NCBI GenBank assembly: GCA_025361185.1
Contig: JANYAR010000062.1
Location: forward strand, 1 to 35,148
Origin: Alphaproteobacteria bacterium
Lineage (GTDB): Bacteria; Pseudomonadota; Alphaproteobacteria; Micropepsales; Micropepsaceae
Reading direction: 5' to 3'
Length of the DNA stretch: 35,148 nt
Shown here: in pieces, positions 1 through 7,820 of the stretch
Numbering within the stretch: the first letter of the stretch is position 1
Layout of the letters: each line of letters begins with the position of its first letter
Notes under the pieces: generated by a model
Told to the model about the DNA's origin: nothing
Databases searched by the model: none
The model's input: the letters and a program-made list of their open reading frames with translations, nothing else
Made by a program: the position numbers and the translations under genes

Positions 1-1391
1 ATCTGCCCGGCGGCTCGGTCAAGGCGTCGCTCGGCGGCCAGTGGGCATTTGAAGACTATGTCGCCAATTGGAACACCAACTGGCCGATCGGTACGGTTGC
101 GGGTCCTGCGGCGCCCGGCGCGCAGATGGCGATCGCCAGGCCGCACCGCATTATCAATTCGGGCTTTGGCGAACTCAACATTCCGATTGTCGGCAAGGAC
201 AACGAACTGCCCTTCGTGCACGCCCTTACCTTCAACGTGTCGGGCCGCATGGACGACTACAGCGACTTTGGCAACACGGTAAATTACAAGCTGGGTGTGA
301 CGTATGAACCCTTCGCGGCGCTGACCATCCGCGCCACCAATGGTACTTCATATGACGCGCCCAGCCTTGCAGACACCGCGGCCCCGGATACGCGGTTCAC
401 CTATACCGCCCAGCGCACCGCCGCGAACACCAACGTGCCGCCGCTCACGTCGGCTGCCGACGCGCTGCGCCCCTCCATCAGCACACCGGGCGGCAATCCG
501 CAGCTGGGGCCGGAAACCGGCAGGACCTGGTCAATCGGCGGCGATTTCCATCCCACGACCGAACTCGGCCTCGATCTGTCGGGCCTCGATATCAGCATCA
601 CAGCTTTCCATACTAAGTTCGAGCATCAGCAGGGCCTGATCCTCAACAACCCTGGTGTGCTGTTCAGTGGGTCCTACAATCAATATTATATTCTCAACCC
701 CACCCTGGCCCAGGTCCAGGCCCGCTATCCCACCAATTTTAATGCGGCCGGAAATGCAATTGTCGCCACCACCGGGTTCCCCGGACCGGATCTGGCCTCG
801 GCCTTCAATACGCCTGGCGTGAACCAGCCCTATATCCTCTATGACCTGCGCCGCAACAATCTCGGCGAGGCGTTGATCGAGGGTCTGGATTTCGCGATGA
901 ACTACACCACCGACATCGAAGGTTTCGGCAATCTGTCGGGCGGCATTTCGGCGACCGTCAACACCACCAACACAAATACGCCGGCCCCGGGCTTAGCCCC
1001 CATCAATCTCGTGAAGTATAGCGTTCCGCTCGCCGCCGCCACCGCGTTCGTGGCCGCTACGGTCGGTCCAGTGACAGGCCGGGTGACGCTGTACTACAGC
1101 CCGGGCTTCAACGTTTCGCCTGTCCTCAACCAGGCCCTGTCCCTTTATAACCAGCAGCGCATTGCCTCCTTCCACCCGGTCGATCTCTTTGTCGGCTATG
1201 ACCTGAGCGGCCTGGCCCCCTGGCTGAGCGACTCCGAGGCCAGCATCACCATGAAAAATATCGGTGATGACGCTCCGCCAATCTATCTCTCGGGCGGTGC
1301 GCAGAAGCCGAACAATGGCGGCCCCTATATCGTGGCTTCCGGCTCAACGTTGGGCCGGTACACCGTGTTCAGCCTGCGCAAGCAATTCTGA
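1..1391 (+). CDS. TonB-dependent receptor, C-terminal part (5' truncated by window edge)
   Basis: The reading frame is open from base 3, so the gene begins outside the window; about 462 C-terminal residues are visible. They are rich in alternating aromatic/polar beta-strand sequence, contain plug-distal barrel signatures such as GPETGRTWSIGGDF and a late stretch ending in SLRKQF, and finish on a terminal Phe, as expected for an outer-membrane beta-barrel recognised by the Bam machinery. In this family the barrel takes up siderophores, glycans or other large nutrients with energy from TonB-ExbBD. The plug domain and any signal peptide are not visible, so the substrate cannot be judged. A strong terminator follows directly. 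The neighbouring SDR, IclR and DapA-like genes suggest a catabolic uptake role, which is inference. Confidence 0.9.
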   Translation, partial: LPGGSVKASLGGQWAFEDYVANWNTNWPIGTVAGPAAPGAQMAIARPHRIINSGFGELNIPIVGKDNELPFVHALTFNVSGRMDDYSDFGNTVNYKLGVTYEPFAALTIRATNGTSYDAPSLADTAAPDTRFTYTAQRTAANTNVPPLTSAADALRPSISTPGGNPQLGPETGRTWSIGGDFHPTTELGLDLSGLDISITAFHTKFEHQQGLILNNPGVLFSGSYNQYYILNPTLAQVQARYPTNFNAAGNAIVATTGFPGPDLASAFNTPGVNQPYILYDLRRNNLGEALIEGLDFAMNYTTDIEGFGNLSGGISATVNTTNTNTPAPGLAPINLVKYSVPLAAATAFVAATVGPVTGRVTLYYSPGFNVSPVLNQALSLYNQQRIASFHPVDLFVGYDLSGLAPWLSDSEASITMKNIGDDAPPIYLSGGAQKPNNGGPYIVASGSTLGRYTVFSLRKQF

Positions 1392-1416
1392 GGAAACGGT
1401 CCCCCAACCTGAAGGA

Positions 1417-1449
1417 CCCCGCCGTGCAAGACCGGCGGGGTTTCTTTTT
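1417..1449 (+). terminator. Rho-independent terminator after the TonB receptor
   Basis: An 8-bp perfect stem (CCCCGCCG at 1417-1424 with CGGCGGGG at 1433-1440) closes an 8-nt loop and is followed by a T-rich run (TTTCTTTTT, 1441-1449). It lies 26 bases past the receptor stop codon. Confidence 0.9.
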
Positions 1450-1488
1450 CGCGGGCCGCGGCCGCTTGAGTTCCAAGGGTAAGACGTC

Positions 1489-2238
1489 ATGAGCATGTTC
1501 GCAGGGCGTTTTTCCGGGCGCACCGCTATCGTCACTGGAGGCGCGTCCGGGTTGGGGCTGTTGACCGCCAGGAGGATCATCGGGGAAGGCGGGCGAGTAT
1601 CGCTGTGGGATGTCAATGCGCTGGCGCTCGGCGAAATCAAGAAGACGCTCGCAGGCGTTCATACGGCTCAGGTCGATGTCGGCAGCCACGCGGAAGTCGC
1701 CCAAGCAGCCGCACAAAGCAAGGAAGCCTTGGGCAAGGTCGATATCCTGATCAACTGCGCGGGCGTCACCGGCGCCACAGCCGCAGCCCAGGACTATCCC
1801 ATCGACAGCTGGCTTCAGGTGATGAACGTGAACCTGAACGGCACATTCTATTGCTGCCGGGAGATTGCGCCCCTGATGGTCGCAGGTGGTTATGGACGGA
1901 TCGTCAACATCGCATCCGTGGCGGGCAAGGAAGGCAATCCCAAGGCGTCGGCCTATTCCGCATCCAAGGCAGGCGTGATCGGCTTCACCAAATCGCTGGG
2001 CAAGGAGCTGGCGACAAGCGGTGTCCTGGTCAATTGCGTTACCCCGGCCACGTTCGAAAGCCCGATACTGGACCAGCTTCCCCAGAGCCAAATTGACTAT
2101 ATGCGCTCCAAGATTCCTATGGGACGTTTGGGGGAGGCGTCCGAATGCGCCGCGCTGGTCTGCTGGCTGGCGAGTGAGGAATGTTCCTTTTCCACCGCGG
2201 CCACATTCGACATTTCCGGCGGCCGCACAACCTATTGA
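1489..2238 (+). CDS. SDR family NAD(P)-dependent oxidoreductase
   Basis: A classical short-chain dehydrogenase/reductase of 249 residues, the usual family length. The Rossmann glycine motif TGGASGLG is at residues 16-23, an acidic residue (Asp41, LWDVNA) closes the second strand and favours NAD(H), NCAG (NNAG variant) is at 89-92, and the catalytic set Asn115, Ser143, Tyr156 and Lys160 (YSASK) is intact. It should be a soluble cytoplasmic enzyme that oxidises a secondary alcohol or reduces a ketone; the substrate is unknown. Close relatives by style include FabG-like sugar-acid dehydrogenases, and the DapA/aldolase-fold gene and IclR regulator downstream would suit sugar-acid catabolism, but this is inference. 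AAGGG at 1476-1480 is a distant ribosome site; ATG 1495 is an alternative start. It lies just after the terminator, so it needs its own promoter or read-through. Confidence 0.93.
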   Translation: MSMFAGRFSGRTAIVTGGASGLGLLTARRIIGEGGRVSLWDVNALALGEIKKTLAGVHTAQVDVGSHAEVAQAAAQSKEALGKVDILINCAGVTGATAAAQDYPIDSWLQVMNVNLNGTFYCCREIAPLMVAGGYGRIVNIASVAGKEGNPKASAYSASKAGVIGFTKSLGKELATSGVLVNCVTPATFESPILDQLPQSQIDYMRSKIPMGRLGEASECAALVCWLASEECSFSTAATFDISGGRTTY

Positions 2239-2331
2239 ACTTCGCCGTGGTACGACTTTGCGAGCGGTAACATCTCGCATTGCACCATGCCGGTTCTGCG
2301 CAGCCGAACAGGCGCCGGGATTCTTGCATAG

Positions 2332-2366
2332 TCTCATATATCTTGGTATCGTTTTACATAATGAGA
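2332..2366. promoter_or_regulatory. Inverted repeat TCTCAT/ATGAGA upstream of the IclR gene
   Basis: TCTCAT (2332-2337) and ATGAGA (2361-2366) form a perfect 6-bp inverted repeat with a 23-bp A/T-rich spacer, in the 212-base gap before the IclR gene. The same TCTCA/TGAGA half-sites recur at 3324-3338. It may be an IclR operator, but six base pairs can arise by chance. Confidence 0.3.
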
Positions 2367-2450
2367 TAAGAAATCAACCGCTTATGGCGCCAAGAGCCGT
2401 TTTCCACGGTCTGGCATCTGTGAGCCCGGGATGATTGCCAAGAGGGTGGG

Positions 2451-3227
2451 ATGGCTACTCCCAAAAACCAGTCGGTACAGAAAGCGTTTGCGTTGCTGCG
2501 CTCCTTTCGTGGCCCTGAGGAATGGGTGACGAACGCAGAGCTTAGCCGGCGCACGGGCTTGTCGGAGGCTTGTGCGCATCGCCTGATGAAAACCCTGGAG
2601 GAAATTGGCGCCGTCGTGCGCGACCGGCGCGGGTGCTATCGCCCCGGGATGGTTCTGGCGACTTTATCCAAGGACGTTGTCATTGGGGATCTGATCCGTG
2701 CCACATCCGAGGACGCCTTGATCGCCCTTGCGGCCCGCCTCAAGGGCGTGGTGCATGTCGGCGCGTTGCAAAACGGCATGGTGACCTACACCGCGAAGTT
2801 CGGCGAGCCGATCAGTGTTCCGGTCCCCAGCCGTGTCGGAGCTCAACAGGAAGCCTATTGCAGCGCGCTGGGGAAAATTCTGCTGGCAAGCCTTTCGGCC
2901 CAGCAACTTGAGGATTTTCTCTACGATGGCGATTTCGTCGCTCTTACCCCGCAAACAATTACCAGCGTAGGGAGCTTGCGCTCCGAAATCTCCGCGGTGC
3001 GCCAACGCGGTTACGCGGTGGATAACCGGGAAGTATTCCAGACCATATGCTGCGTCGGTGCTCCCATTCGCGATTCGAACGGGAACATAACCGCGGCGAT
3101 TTCCTTTGCGGACGCGGCAAAGAATTTGTGCCCGACCTGGCAGGAAGAAGTCGCAGGCCAGTTGATTTCGACCGCGGAAACGATCAGTCGAAAGATATTC
3201 CCTGTTTTTGAAAGGATGGCGCACTAG
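2451..3227 (+). CDS. IclR family transcriptional regulator
   Basis: A 258-residue protein of the usual IclR length. Residues about 8-70 form the winged helix-turn-helix (VTNAELSRRTGLSEACAHRLMKTLEE), and residues about 85-250 form the ligand-binding domain, with signature pieces GVVHVGALQNGMVTYTAK, SALGKILLA and VGAPIRDSNGNITAAISF. IclR proteins are cytoplasmic dimers or tetramers that sense small organic acids and control catabolic operons. The GAGG ribosome site at 2442-2445 supports ATG 2451. The flanking SDR and DapA-like genes are the obvious candidate targets, and related inverted repeats lie on both sides of this gene. The effector is unknown. Confidence 0.93.
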   Translation: MATPKNQSVQKAFALLRSFRGPEEWVTNAELSRRTGLSEACAHRLMKTLEEIGAVVRDRRGCYRPGMVLATLSKDVVIGDLIRATSEDALIALAARLKGVVHVGALQNGMVTYTAKFGEPISVPVPSRVGAQQEAYCSALGKILLASLSAQQLEDFLYDGDFVALTPQTITSVGSLRSEISAVRQRGYAVDNREVFQTICCVGAPIRDSNGNITAAISFADAAKNLCPTWQEEVAGQLISTAETISRKIFPVFERMAH

Positions 3228-3323
3228 CTTTGCCGCCGCGGTCCTGTCCAAGAGGAGCTTGGGCAAGGCATCGTGGGTATGATGCGGATACAAAGCCTTT
3301 CGGGGCCTCGGGTTTAACCGAAG

Positions 3324-3338
3324 TCTCACTTGTTGAGA
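3324..3338. promoter_or_regulatory. Inverted repeat TCTCA-N5-TGAGA upstream of the DapA-like gene
   Basis: TCTCA (3324-3328), a 5-base spacer, and TGAGA (3334-3338) form a compact perfect inverted repeat about 115 bases before the DapA-like gene. The half-site matches the repeat in front of the adjacent IclR gene, so a shared IclR operator is plausible. No convincing -35/-10 pair could be fixed next to it. Confidence 0.35.
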
Positions 3339-3454
3339 GATTGTCATTGCATAGCGATTTTTTGGCGAGTGCGATTTGCTAGAGTGTTATGCCGGGCGGA
3401 CAAGAAAACAAAAGTCTCAGGTCAAGGGTGCGGATCATGAAAAGGAATGTTTGC

Positions 3455-4477
3455 ATGATGGGAAATCGTCGAAAGTTCCTGCAGGGCACTGGCGTATCGC
3501 TCGGCGTTCTTGCCTTTGCGGGCCAGGGCGCAATGGCTGCCGGCGGTGCGACCATCGCAAAATCTCCCAACGGCAAGGCGCTTGCCGGCGTATTTCCCAT
3601 CGGTTGGACACCGTGCAAGCCCGACAACAGCTTTGACGCCGATGCGATGGTGAAGCAGCAAAGATTCCTGAACCGGGGCAAGGTTGCCGGAATGGCCTGG
3701 CCGCAAAACGCCAGCGGATGGCAAAGCTTGACGCCTGAGGAATGGCACGCCGGCGCTGAAGCGCTGGCCTCGGTCAAGGGTGATACTGCGCTGGTGCTTG
3801 GCGTACAGACCACCGGCTTCAATACGGCCAATTCGCAGGCTTATGCAAAAAAGGCCAAGAGCCTGAATGCCGACGCCATTATTTCTCTGACCCCTCCGGG
3901 CAGTGACGCCGATGTCATTGCCTATTTCAAGGCGCTGTCCGACGCCAGCGGGCTGCCAATGATGGTCCAGGCCGTGGGAAATGTCAGCGTCGACAGCCTT
4001 GTCGCGCTGGCAGCTTCTGTCCCGACAATCGTGGCGGTGAAAGACGAGGCGGGCGATCCCTTGGAGCGAGCCCCCGACCTGCTGCAAAAGACGGGCGGCA
4101 AGCTCGAGGATTTTTCCGGCGGTGGAGGAATGTCATTTTTTCCGGAACTGGAGTTGGGTTTCCTGGGTACCTGTCCCTACACAGGATTGGCGGATGTTCT
4201 GCAGGCTTGCTTTAACGCCTACAGAGCGGGCCGCAAGCGCGAAGCCTATGACAGTTTCGGCCGCTTCCTTGCGTTCAATGCGCTGCCCCATGCGAATGAA
4301 TATGTCATGAAGGCGCGCGGGGTCTTTGCGGAAGATGCGGTGATGCGCGCAAATCCCGCTCCCGCTTCGGGCGCGCCTGCCGGTGGCCGCCGCCGGGGAG
4401 GGCAGATAACGGACGCACACAAGGCCGAGATACGCATGGCGTTGGACACGTATCTCAAGCCGTTTCTTGTGGCGTGA
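3455..4477 (+). CDS. Tat-exported dihydrodipicolinate synthase/N-acetylneuraminate lyase-fold protein
   Basis: The protein opens with a twin-arginine signal (NRRKFLQ, then a hydrophobic core ending near AMAAGG), so it should be folded in the cytoplasm and exported. The body resembles the DapA/NanA TIM-barrel aldolase family: IVAVKDEAGD carries the Schiff-base lysine, and SLTPEEW and DVIAYFKALSDASGLPMMV match the barrel pattern. The family's GTTGE motif is replaced by a QNASG-type segment and the YYN tyrosine motif by PPGS, so ordinary dihydrodipicolinate chemistry is doubtful. A Pro/Ala/Gly-rich insert with GGRRRGG lies before the last helix. AAAGGA at 3441-3446 fits ATG 3455; ATG 3437 is an alternative. 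The neighbouring exported propeller and cytochrome suggest a shared periplasmic role. Fold assignment is good, activity unknown. Confidence 0.8.
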   Translation: MMGNRRKFLQGTGVSLGVLAFAGQGAMAAGGATIAKSPNGKALAGVFPIGWTPCKPDNSFDADAMVKQQRFLNRGKVAGMAWPQNASGWQSLTPEEWHAGAEALASVKGDTALVLGVQTTGFNTANSQAYAKKAKSLNADAIISLTPPGSDADVIAYFKALSDASGLPMMVQAVGNVSVDSLVALAASVPTIVAVKDEAGDPLERAPDLLQKTGGKLEDFSGGGGMSFFPELELGFLGTCPYTGLADVLQACFNAYRAGRKREAYDSFGRFLAFNALPHANEYVMKARGVFAEDAVMRANPAPASGAPAGGRRRGGQITDAHKAEIRMALDTYLKPFLVA

Positions 4478-4517
4478 ACCGGTAAGCGGATAGAAATTTT
4501 CGGATACGAGGGTGTCG

Positions 4518-5915
4518 ATGAAAAACGTATTGCTGAAACTTGTTGCGGCGTTGCTGGTCAGTACCTGTGCGGGCGCGCTGGCCCAAAGCGAAAGACCGGG
4601 GGCCGCTCCGCAGCAGTCCAACGCGGGCTCATTGCCTCCCAACGCCAACGTCGTTGGCAGCGGGCCAATCATCCAGCCGCCGCCGCCGCCGAGGCAGGGC
4701 AATGCCCCGGCCAGGGCGCGGGGCGATTTTACCATTCATTCGCGGCATCTGATTTACGTGACCCTGCCGGGCTCGCTCGAACGGCCCATCTATCCCAATG
4801 GCGATGGCATAGTCGTGCTTGATGCCGACGCCAACTACGCTTTCGTCAAACATATTCACGTTTGGGATTATTCCGGCAGCATGAGTCCGGAAGATATTTC
4901 CGGCGTTGCCGCAAGCCCGGCCACCAACATGCTGTATCTGGCGGCCCGCGGACGGTTGGGCGCCATAGATCTGGCAACCGACAGAATGGTCTGGACCACC
5001 ACGCTTGACGGCAAATGCTGTGAGCGTCCCCAGGTCTCCGCCGACGGCAAGACCCTGATCGTTGGTTCGAACCTGCAGGATTACTGGTACAAGCTGGACG
5101 CCTGGACGGGAAAGCTGTTGGCCATCATTCACGCGCCCGGAAGCATGGGCGTGCATAACCTGAATCTGAGCGCCGACGGCAAGCGGGCGATCATGTCGCC
5201 CAACGGGAAACTGGTGCAGATTGCCGATATTGAAAGCGCGAAAGTCATCCAGACAATTCAGTTCCCCGACAATGTCCGCGTCCAGGTCCTGAACAAGGAT
5301 TCATCCAAGATCTACGTCAATCAGAACAACTTTCTTGGCTTTGTTATTGCCGATACCCACACCGGCAAAATCCTGAAGACGGTGGAAGTGACCAGCGTGA
5401 ACTGGCGTTCGGTCTGGAACCAATCGCCGCGCCCGCGGGTGCCGCATGGCTGCCCCAGCCACGGCATCGCCATTACCCAGGACGGCAAGGAAATCTGGCT
5501 CGCCGATGCCCTTTTCAAGAAGATCCATATATTCACCAATACCGATGACCCCAAGGAAATCGCCAGCATCGACACCCCGGACGGAGTCTTCTGGATGACC
5601 TTCGGGATCGACGGGAAGCTGGTCTATGCGTCGTCCGGAGACATTATCGATGTTGCGACCCGCAAGATCGTGGGCGCGACCATCAGTGAACATGGAACAC
5701 GCATGTTCAGTGAAAAAGAGCTGGATATGATGTTCGTGGACGGCCATCTGCAGCGCGTCTCCAATCAATTCGGCAATGAATATGGTGACTTTGTCACGGC
5801 CGAAAAAATGGGCGTCGGTCCGCATATGCCGGTGCTGGGCGGAAAGGCGTATCCTGTCGCGACGCCGACCGGCAAAGACCCCAATGAAGGGATGAAACAG
5901 GCGTCGGCCCTGTAG
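4518..5915 (+). CDS. Exported YVTN-type beta-propeller protein
   Basis: A Sec signal peptide (MKNVLLKLVAALLVSTCAGALAQ) is followed by a low-complexity Pro-rich stretch (IIQPPPPPRQG, about residues 52-62) and then repeated blade-like units such as GVAASPATNMLYLAARG, PQVSADGKTLIVGS, NLSADGKRAIMSPNGK and GIAITQDGKEIWLADA. This pattern is that of YVTN/lactonase-like seven-bladed propellers, which act in the periplasm as scaffolds, cofactor-binding subunits or lactonases. No PQQ or heme ligand set is evident. A GAGG site at 4508-4511 supports ATG 4518, with GTG 4512 as an alternative. It begins 40 bases after the DapA-like gene and ends 16 bases before the cytochrome/HhH gene, so the three are probably one operon. 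The precise function is unknown. Confidence 0.8.
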   Translation: MKNVLLKLVAALLVSTCAGALAQSERPGAAPQQSNAGSLPPNANVVGSGPIIQPPPPPRQGNAPARARGDFTIHSRHLIYVTLPGSLERPIYPNGDGIVVLDADANYAFVKHIHVWDYSGSMSPEDISGVAASPATNMLYLAARGRLGAIDLATDRMVWTTTLDGKCCERPQVSADGKTLIVGSNLQDYWYKLDAWTGKLLAIIHAPGSMGVHNLNLSADGKRAIMSPNGKLVQIADIESAKVIQTIQFPDNVRVQVLNKDSSKIYVNQNNFLGFVIADTHTGKILKTVEVTSVNWRSVWNQSPRPRVPHGCPSHGIAITQDGKEIWLADALFKKIHIFTNTDDPKEIASIDTPDGVFWMTFGIDGKLVYASSGDIIDVATRKIVGATISEHGTRMFSEKELDMMFVDGHLQRVSNQFGNEYGDFVTAEKMGVGPHMPVLGGKAYPVATPTGKDPNEGMKQASAL

Positions 5916-5931
5916 CGGCATCAGGGATTTT

Positions 5932-6414
5932 GTGAACAGGCGCGTATCGGGCACCCTGGTGCGAAGTATCGCTGCTCTCTTGGGAAGCGGGCCGCTTTTC
6001 GCAGCGCCGGCCGTCGGCCAGCCGGGCGCCACGGAAGCCACGTCACCGCAGGCGGCCGCGGTCAAGGTATGTTCCGGCTGCCACACGATGCAAATTGTGA
6101 TGGATACGCCAAAGGACTATGACGCCTGGCACGACACCGTGCAGGCCATGATTGATCGCGGGGCGCGGGGAACGCCTGATGAGTTCGATCTGGTCATGGA
6201 TTTTCTTTTTCAGAATATGACGACCATTGACGTCAACCATGCGGATCTGGAGGCGCTTATGACGGTCCTCCATGCTTCGCAGCCGACAGCCAACGCCATT
6301 GTCGCGCGCCGGACATCGCGGCCGTTCAAGGATTTGGCCGATCTGGAGAGTTCCGTACCGGGTCTTGATAAGACCGTTCTGGACGGGAAAAAGAGGATGA
6401 TCTTCTTCCAATAG
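5932..6414 (+). CDS. Exported mono-heme cytochrome c fused to a helix-hairpin-helix domain
   Basis: A 160-residue protein starting at GTG 5932, preceded by CAGGGA. It has a signal peptide (hydrophobic stretch to about FAAPAVG), a single heme-binding motif CSGCH near residue 47, and a C-terminal ComEA-like helix-hairpin-helix: DVNHADLEALMTVL followed by ANAIVARR and PFKDLADLESSVPGLD. The first part should carry a covalent heme c in the periplasm. ComEA-like HhH units usually bind DNA, but similar units also occur as protein-contact modules in exported cytochromes. It closes the DapA-like/propeller/cytochrome cluster and could pass electrons from a propeller-associated enzyme. The heme motif and HhH are visible; the partnership is inferred. 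Confidence 0.8.
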   Translation: MNRRVSGTLVRSIAALLGSGPLFAAPAVGQPGATEATSPQAAAVKVCSGCHTMQIVMDTPKDYDAWHDTVQAMIDRGARGTPDEFDLVMDFLFQNMTTIDVNHADLEALMTVLHASQPTANAIVARRTSRPFKDLADLESSVPGLDKTVLDGKKRMIFFQ

Positions 6415-6471
6415 CGCCAACGCAGTTCAGCTGCGGGGTGGTACCGGCGTTGCTTGAAGGGCGGGGTTGGC

Positions 6472-7359
6472 TCAGGCGGCCTTCGATTTGATTTTCCGAA
6501 CCGAGACCGCCGGGCCTTCCCATCCCAATTCGCGGCTGATTTGCTGCGCTGCCCAGCTGACTTCCTTGGCCAAGGCTTGCATGCGCTCATCGTTCATATA
6601 TTGCGCGGCACTGGAAACGCTGATGGCGGCCTTGATTCTGCCGGTCGCATCACGAACCGGCGCGGCCACGCAACGAATGCGATCTTCGTTCTCTTCCAGA
6701 TCGAAGGTGTGCCCCAGCTTGGCGTATTCACGCATACGCCGCAGCCACAGGCTCTCCGACACTTCGTAACGCTGTTCACCGCCGTTTTCGCACCGGTACA
6801 AATCCAGCAGCCGCGCCTCAATTTCATCAAGAAGCAACGCCTTACCAAGCCCTGTCGAGCGTAAGGGCTGAAGCTCGCCGACACGCGAGCTGATTTCTAC
6901 CCTGCGGCGGCCGGGAATCTTGTCCAGGTACAAAGCGCGCGTTCCATCCAGCACACCCAGGTGAACCGTGTCGCCCGTTTGCGCCGCCAATTTTTCGAGA
7001 TGCTCTCTCGCCACGCGCGGAATATTCAGCTGCACCCTGGCTTGATAGCCGAGTTCGAGCGACTTGGAACCGAGCCCATAACCGCTTCGGGGCGCAAATG
7101 TGAGATACCGTCTTTCGACCAAGGTGGCGGCAAGCCGGTGTGCCGTACTGCGATTCAACTTCAAGGTGACGGCGAGTTCCGAAAGGCTGTTCACCCCACC
7201 AGCCACAGCCTCCAGAACGTCAAGACCCCGCACAAGCGTCTGGCTCCCCAACCAGCTTTTGGGCCGTGTCGTTTTTTCCGTGGTTTTAGAGCGGGGGAGA
7301 GCAGGGCGAGCTTTTGTTTTCATGGCATTTGCACGTTGCATTTCTGACGCCGGATGCAT
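6472..7359 (-). CDS. IclR family transcriptional regulator
   Basis: Winged helix-turn-helix segment (LVRGLDVLEAVAGGVNSLSE, then LNRSTAHRLAATLVERRYL) followed by the IclR effector domain (GDTVHLGVLDGTRALYLDKI, STGLGKALLLDE, CVAAPVRDATGRIKAAISV). The chosen start, ATG 7359 (295 residues), has AGGA four bases ahead. ATG 7341 and ATG 7323 are alternatives and would remove a basic, disordered leader; the open frame also reaches a TTG at 7446, which is unlikely. The gene is divergent from the SGNH hydrolase at 7821 across a gap that contains perfect palindromes, so it probably regulates that gene and perhaps itself. Only modestly similar to the IclR protein at 2451, so not a recent duplicate. Confidence 0.9.
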   Translation of the reverse strand: MHPASEMQRANAMKTKARPALPRSKTTEKTTRPKSWLGSQTLVRGLDVLEAVAGGVNSLSELAVTLKLNRSTAHRLAATLVERRYLTFAPRSGYGLGSKSLELGYQARVQLNIPRVAREHLEKLAAQTGDTVHLGVLDGTRALYLDKIPGRRRVEISSRVGELQPLRSTGLGKALLLDEIEARLLDLYRCENGGEQRYEVSESLWLRRMREYAKLGHTFDLEENEDRIRCVAAPVRDATGRIKAAISVSSAAQYMNDERMQALAKEVSWAAQQISRELGWEGPAVSVRKIKSKAA

Positions 7360-7453
7360 GGTTCCTGCGGCATGTCCGCGGTGGGGGGAGGACAGAGGAA
7401 ATTGGATCACGCTTGCAGGACCCCTGTTTAACAGGCCCGGCGACAAATCTCAA

Positions 7454-7464
7454 TATGTGACATA
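7454..7464. promoter_or_regulatory. Palindrome TATGT-G-ACATA
   Basis: An 11-base perfect dyad about the central G, about 95 bases upstream of the IclR start and in A/T-rich surroundings. It could be a regulator site, but it is short. Confidence 0.3.
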
Positions 7465-7583
7465 GTGATAAACCACCGTTTCCGCTCCAATATTTGCAAA
7501 AAAAACCGTCATGCAGGGCGGGCCGCCGCTGAACAGTGCGAATCGCAATTGCACTGGTCCTGGACGGCAAAAAGTCTTCTGTC

Positions 7584-7600
7584 CTCTCACAGGGTGAGAG
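7584..7600. promoter_or_regulatory. Palindrome CTCTCAC-AGG-GTGAGAG, candidate operator
   Basis: A perfect 7-bp inverted repeat with a 3-base spacer in the middle of the divergent gap. It contains the same TCTCA/TGAGA half-sites that occur next to the other IclR gene (2332-2366, 3324-3338). Its size and place suit an IclR-family operator. A hairpin in RNA is possible, but no T-run follows, so it is not a terminator. Confidence 0.45.
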
Positions 7601-7820
7601 CTTTGTTTCACGGGTAGTGTGTTGCTTTCAGTAACGTGATCCGGTTCGCAGCTTTTGTCGCAAACCATTGTGGTAAACGTCGATTGGCGCGGCGTTCTTT
7701 CACATACTGAGAGGAGACCGCGACAGGAATATCGCTACTGTTGCACCTGTCGTTAGAATCAAAATCGAGACAACGAATGCGGCGTGCTGCCGGATTCCAC
7801 ACCCATCGAGAACGCTTGCC

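Larger units (their letters stand above)
7360..7820. other. Divergent regulatory gap between IclR and SGNH hydrolase genes
   Basis: This 461-base stretch holds no convincing gene. It contains two perfect palindromes described separately (7454-7464 and 7584-7600), a short A-run near 7500, and TTTCACATACTGAGAGGAG around 7700, which repeats a TGAGA half-site. It presumably carries the promoters of both divergent genes, but no confident -35/-10 pair could be assigned. Confidence 0.5.
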
